In this document: one piece after another, positions 62,396 to 64,000 of the stretch
Position numbering within the stretch: position 1 is the stretch's first letter
Layout: every line of letters starts with the position of its first letter
Assembly (NCBI GenBank): GCA_946479285.1
Contig: CAMLFH010000008.1
Location: forward strand, 62,001-126,000
Direction: 5' to 3'
From: an uncultured Flavobacteriales bacterium
GTDB lineage: Bacteria; Bacteroidota; Bacteroidia; Flavobacteriales; Crocinitomicaceae
Length of the DNA: 64,000 nucleotides
Made by a program: the position numbers and the translations under genes
The notes under the pieces: model-generated
What the model was told of the DNA's origin: nothing
The model's database searches: none
Seen by the model: only the letters and a program-made list of their open reading frames with translations

Positions 62396-64000
62396 TGTTC
62401 AGTTGCTGTGTTAGGAGTGGAACATGAATAAATAGTGGTTGAAATATCGTGTCGTTTTGCAGAAGACAAAATGGCTTTCGGGGAAGATGGCTCTACAACT
62501 GTTGAAGCTTTGCCATTCTGGATCAGCTGTACATTTTGCAGGTAATCCACATAAGGAAGCTCTTCCAGGTAATCAATCAATACACTTAAGTAAAGTTTTC
62601 CTCCGAAATTGATGGTTTCGCGTTCTGTGAAAGCCCAAGGGGAAAGGAACCTGGTAATATCTTCATTGATTTGGTCAATGTACAAAGCTTCATCAAACTC
62701 CGGATAGAATTTCACCTTCAGTGATACTTTGACTTCCTCGTAATCCGGGTTAATCACATGTGTTTTCACATGCAGTGAGTTCAATTCCGAAATAAACGAT
62801 TCGATGCGGTTCAATGTTGCTTTGCTGACTCTTGGCTGATACGGATCAAACACATTGCGTTGAAGGGTATCGGGAATGACTACAAGCGTTACACTTCCGG
62901 GTGATTGAAACGAACAATCACAAGTATGTGTAAGGCATTTTACTTTGTAGATCTCCGGAAAGTTTTGGAGCACCAGGTGTTCGTAATCCCATAAGTTGAT
63001 CGCCCGGTTTTTATGTCTCAATCGTTCACTGACCCGCTTGTAATAAAGGGGATCAGTTTCTTCAGGTCTTCCTCCGAAGGAATTATATGGCTGGGAAACC
63101 GACTTAATAGCGGCAATCCGTGAAACCAATTTGGTAATTGTTCCGGCAGGAAGCCCTTTTTCGAGGTGAGAAAGTTCATTTCCCCTGTCATCAAAGACGG
63201 CTGTAGCTGCCTGGCCATAAATTCCTAGTACACGGCAAACCGCATCATACTTTTTGTACATTTTTGCCTGTACCCAAAACATTCCGGGAGTAAGCAGCGT
63301 ATTATCCGAATTTGCTTCCACCGGAATCTTGAATTTGACTAATCCCGATTGAAGAAAGTTATCTGTTTGATTGATGAGCATCAGCGTCGAATCAAGCTTT
63401 TTCCATTGGTTGTTGCATAGAATTGACCAATGGACTTTTTGGGTTCCGCTGAAAGATTCCACCAGGGGATTTTCAGATCCTTCCAATACCTGGATAAGCA
63501 GGGAAACTTGTTGCAATGCTTCTGCACTTTCCAGGCCGATGAACAAACTTCCTCCTTTGCAATATTCCGGAGTAAGCGTACAACCGGTAGGCTGACCATC
63601 AAGGGATGCTTTCAAAAAGGGATTTTCTTCGGACTCACCAAACGGATGGATATGTAATAGCTCCAGGGAACGCTCATTAAAATAAGATTCATCATTCACC
63701 GTTAAATTCAACTCGTCCGTTGCGGAATAACTCAGAGAGATTGCATCTGCAAAAGGAATATAAGGTTGGTTGGGAATCGGCACATTGGGATTCGTACTGA
63801 TCATTGCCAGTGAATATATGCGCGGATAGATTTCCTGTAAAAAGGATTGATCCAGTGTCAGGCGAACCGGCCCGGAGGTATTTTCAGCAAAGCTGCCGTT
63901 GGAAACTCCGAAATTGGTTTCGTAGAAGACCGGAGTGCCGCCGGGTGAGTAAAACAGGTTCATATCGGTTTGAACTGTGTTCCAGCTGCCATTGGAAAAA
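62383..64000 (-). CDS. eCIS baseplate protein, gpJ/Afp11-like (5' end outside the window)
   Basis: The reading frame is open to the right edge of the window, so the gene is partial; the ATG at 63963 is internal to it (upstream codons read SNGSWNTVQTD). The visible 538 residues include FGGRPEETDPLYYKRVSERLRHK, DYEHLVLQNFPEIYKVKC and the baseplate-J like strand VSLKVKFYPEFDEALY, matching the C-terminal half of baseplate assembly protein J of phage tails and Afp11. It forms the wedge that holds the contractile sheath with the product of the next gene. Confidence 0.83.
   Translation of the reverse strand, partial: FSNGSWNTVQTDMNLFYSPGGTPVFYETNFGVSNGSFAENTSGPVRLTLDQSFLQEIYPRIYSLAMISTNPNVPIPNQPYIPFADAISLSYSATDELNLTVNDESYFNERSLELLHIHPFGESEENPFLKASLDGQPTGCTLTPEYCKGGSLFIGLESAEALQQVSLLIQVLEGSENPLVESFSGTQKVHWSILCNNQWKKLDSTLMLINQTDNFLQSGLVKFKIPVEANSDNTLLTPGMFWVQAKMYKKYDAVCRVLGIYGQAATAVFDDRGNELSHLEKGLPAGTITKLVSRIAAIKSVSQPYNSFGGRPEETDPLYYKRVSERLRHKNRAINLWDYEHLVLQNFPEIYKVKCLTHTCDCSFQSPGSVTLVVIPDTLQRNVFDPYQPRVSKATLNRIESFISELNSLHVKTHVINPDYEEVKVSLKVKFYPEFDEALYIDQINEDITRFLSPWAFTERETINFGGKLYLSVLIDYLEELPYVDYLQNVQLIQNGKASTVVEPSSPKAILSSAKRHDISTTIYSCSTPNTATEQCQL

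Overview
The window looks like chromosomal DNA of a free-living Bacteroidota, order Flavobacteriales. A Fluviicola/Crocinitomicaceae-type genome is my best guess, but that is inference. The evidence is Bacteroidota-style promoters (TAnnTTTG, often with TTTG or TTG about 16-21 bp upstream), a type IX secretion C-terminal sorting domain, an LpxC-FabZ fusion, the alternative Bacteroidota GlmU-like protein, a menaquinone pathway, and LytTR/LytS-type two-component proteins. Base composition is moderately AT-rich throughout and most of the window is ordinary core chromosome.

Layout. 0-10 kb: a LytTR response regulator; a leftward, tightly overlapping RND efflux operon (MarR regulator, periplasmic adaptor, AcrB-like pump, TolC-like channel); a divergent large sensor histidine kinase; a MiaE-type tRNA hydroxylase. 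10-21 kb: PafA-type alkaline phosphatase, a small secreted protein, tRNA-Leu(TAG), trigger factor, a sodium:solute symporter, a HAD phosphatase, the GlmU-like transferase and a large T9SS cargo protein. 21-28 kb: a small OmpA-like protein, a fatty acid desaturase, Lon protease, an S41-like lipoprotein and a zinc-ribbon membrane protein. 28-33 kb: menaquinone genes (hotdog thioesterase, isochorismate synthase, menD) with an unknown secreted protein between them. 33-42 kb: TerC-like protein and small unknowns, thioredoxin, the lipid A genes lpxD, lpxC-fabZ and lpxA, an Rrf2 regulator and an RlmD-type RNA methyltransferase. 42-47 kb: a leftward group with a Gfo/Idh/MocA oxidoreductase, a lipoprotein, a polyprenyl-phosphate sugar transferase, an NAD-dependent epimerase/3beta-HSD-like protein and a steroid 5-alpha-reductase-like membrane enzyme; then tRNA-His(GTG) and a PfpI/DJ-1 protein.

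The most interesting part is 47.7-64.0 kb, all on the minus strand and read right to left. It is the distal end of an extracellular contractile injection system (eCIS) locus: two baseplate gpJ/Afp11-Afp12-like proteins, a 1147-residue protein with a PKD domain, a CIS tape-measure protein, and a 1463-residue DUF4157 cargo protein with HELTH motif, coiled coils, hydrophobic segments and a C-terminal nuclease-like domain of the HNH/ENDO VII GH-E type. Directly downstream is a tandemly duplicated pair of TPR-like genes (A-B-A'-B'), with B' interrupted by a single in-frame TGA. Next come a YezG/DUF600-like putative immunity gene and an orphan, frameshifted fragment of the cargo protein's linker. 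Together this reads as a polymorphic-toxin module in which the cargo C-terminus has been exchanged and old immunity genes and linker debris remain.

Dispersed short repeats mark gene junctions: GTTCAA/TTGAAC tracts, AATTCG tracts, near-perfect palindromes at 804-823 and 41671-41706, and related inverted repeats near 20.9 kb and 25.5 kb. No CRISPR array, insertion sequence, integrase or rRNA gene was seen.
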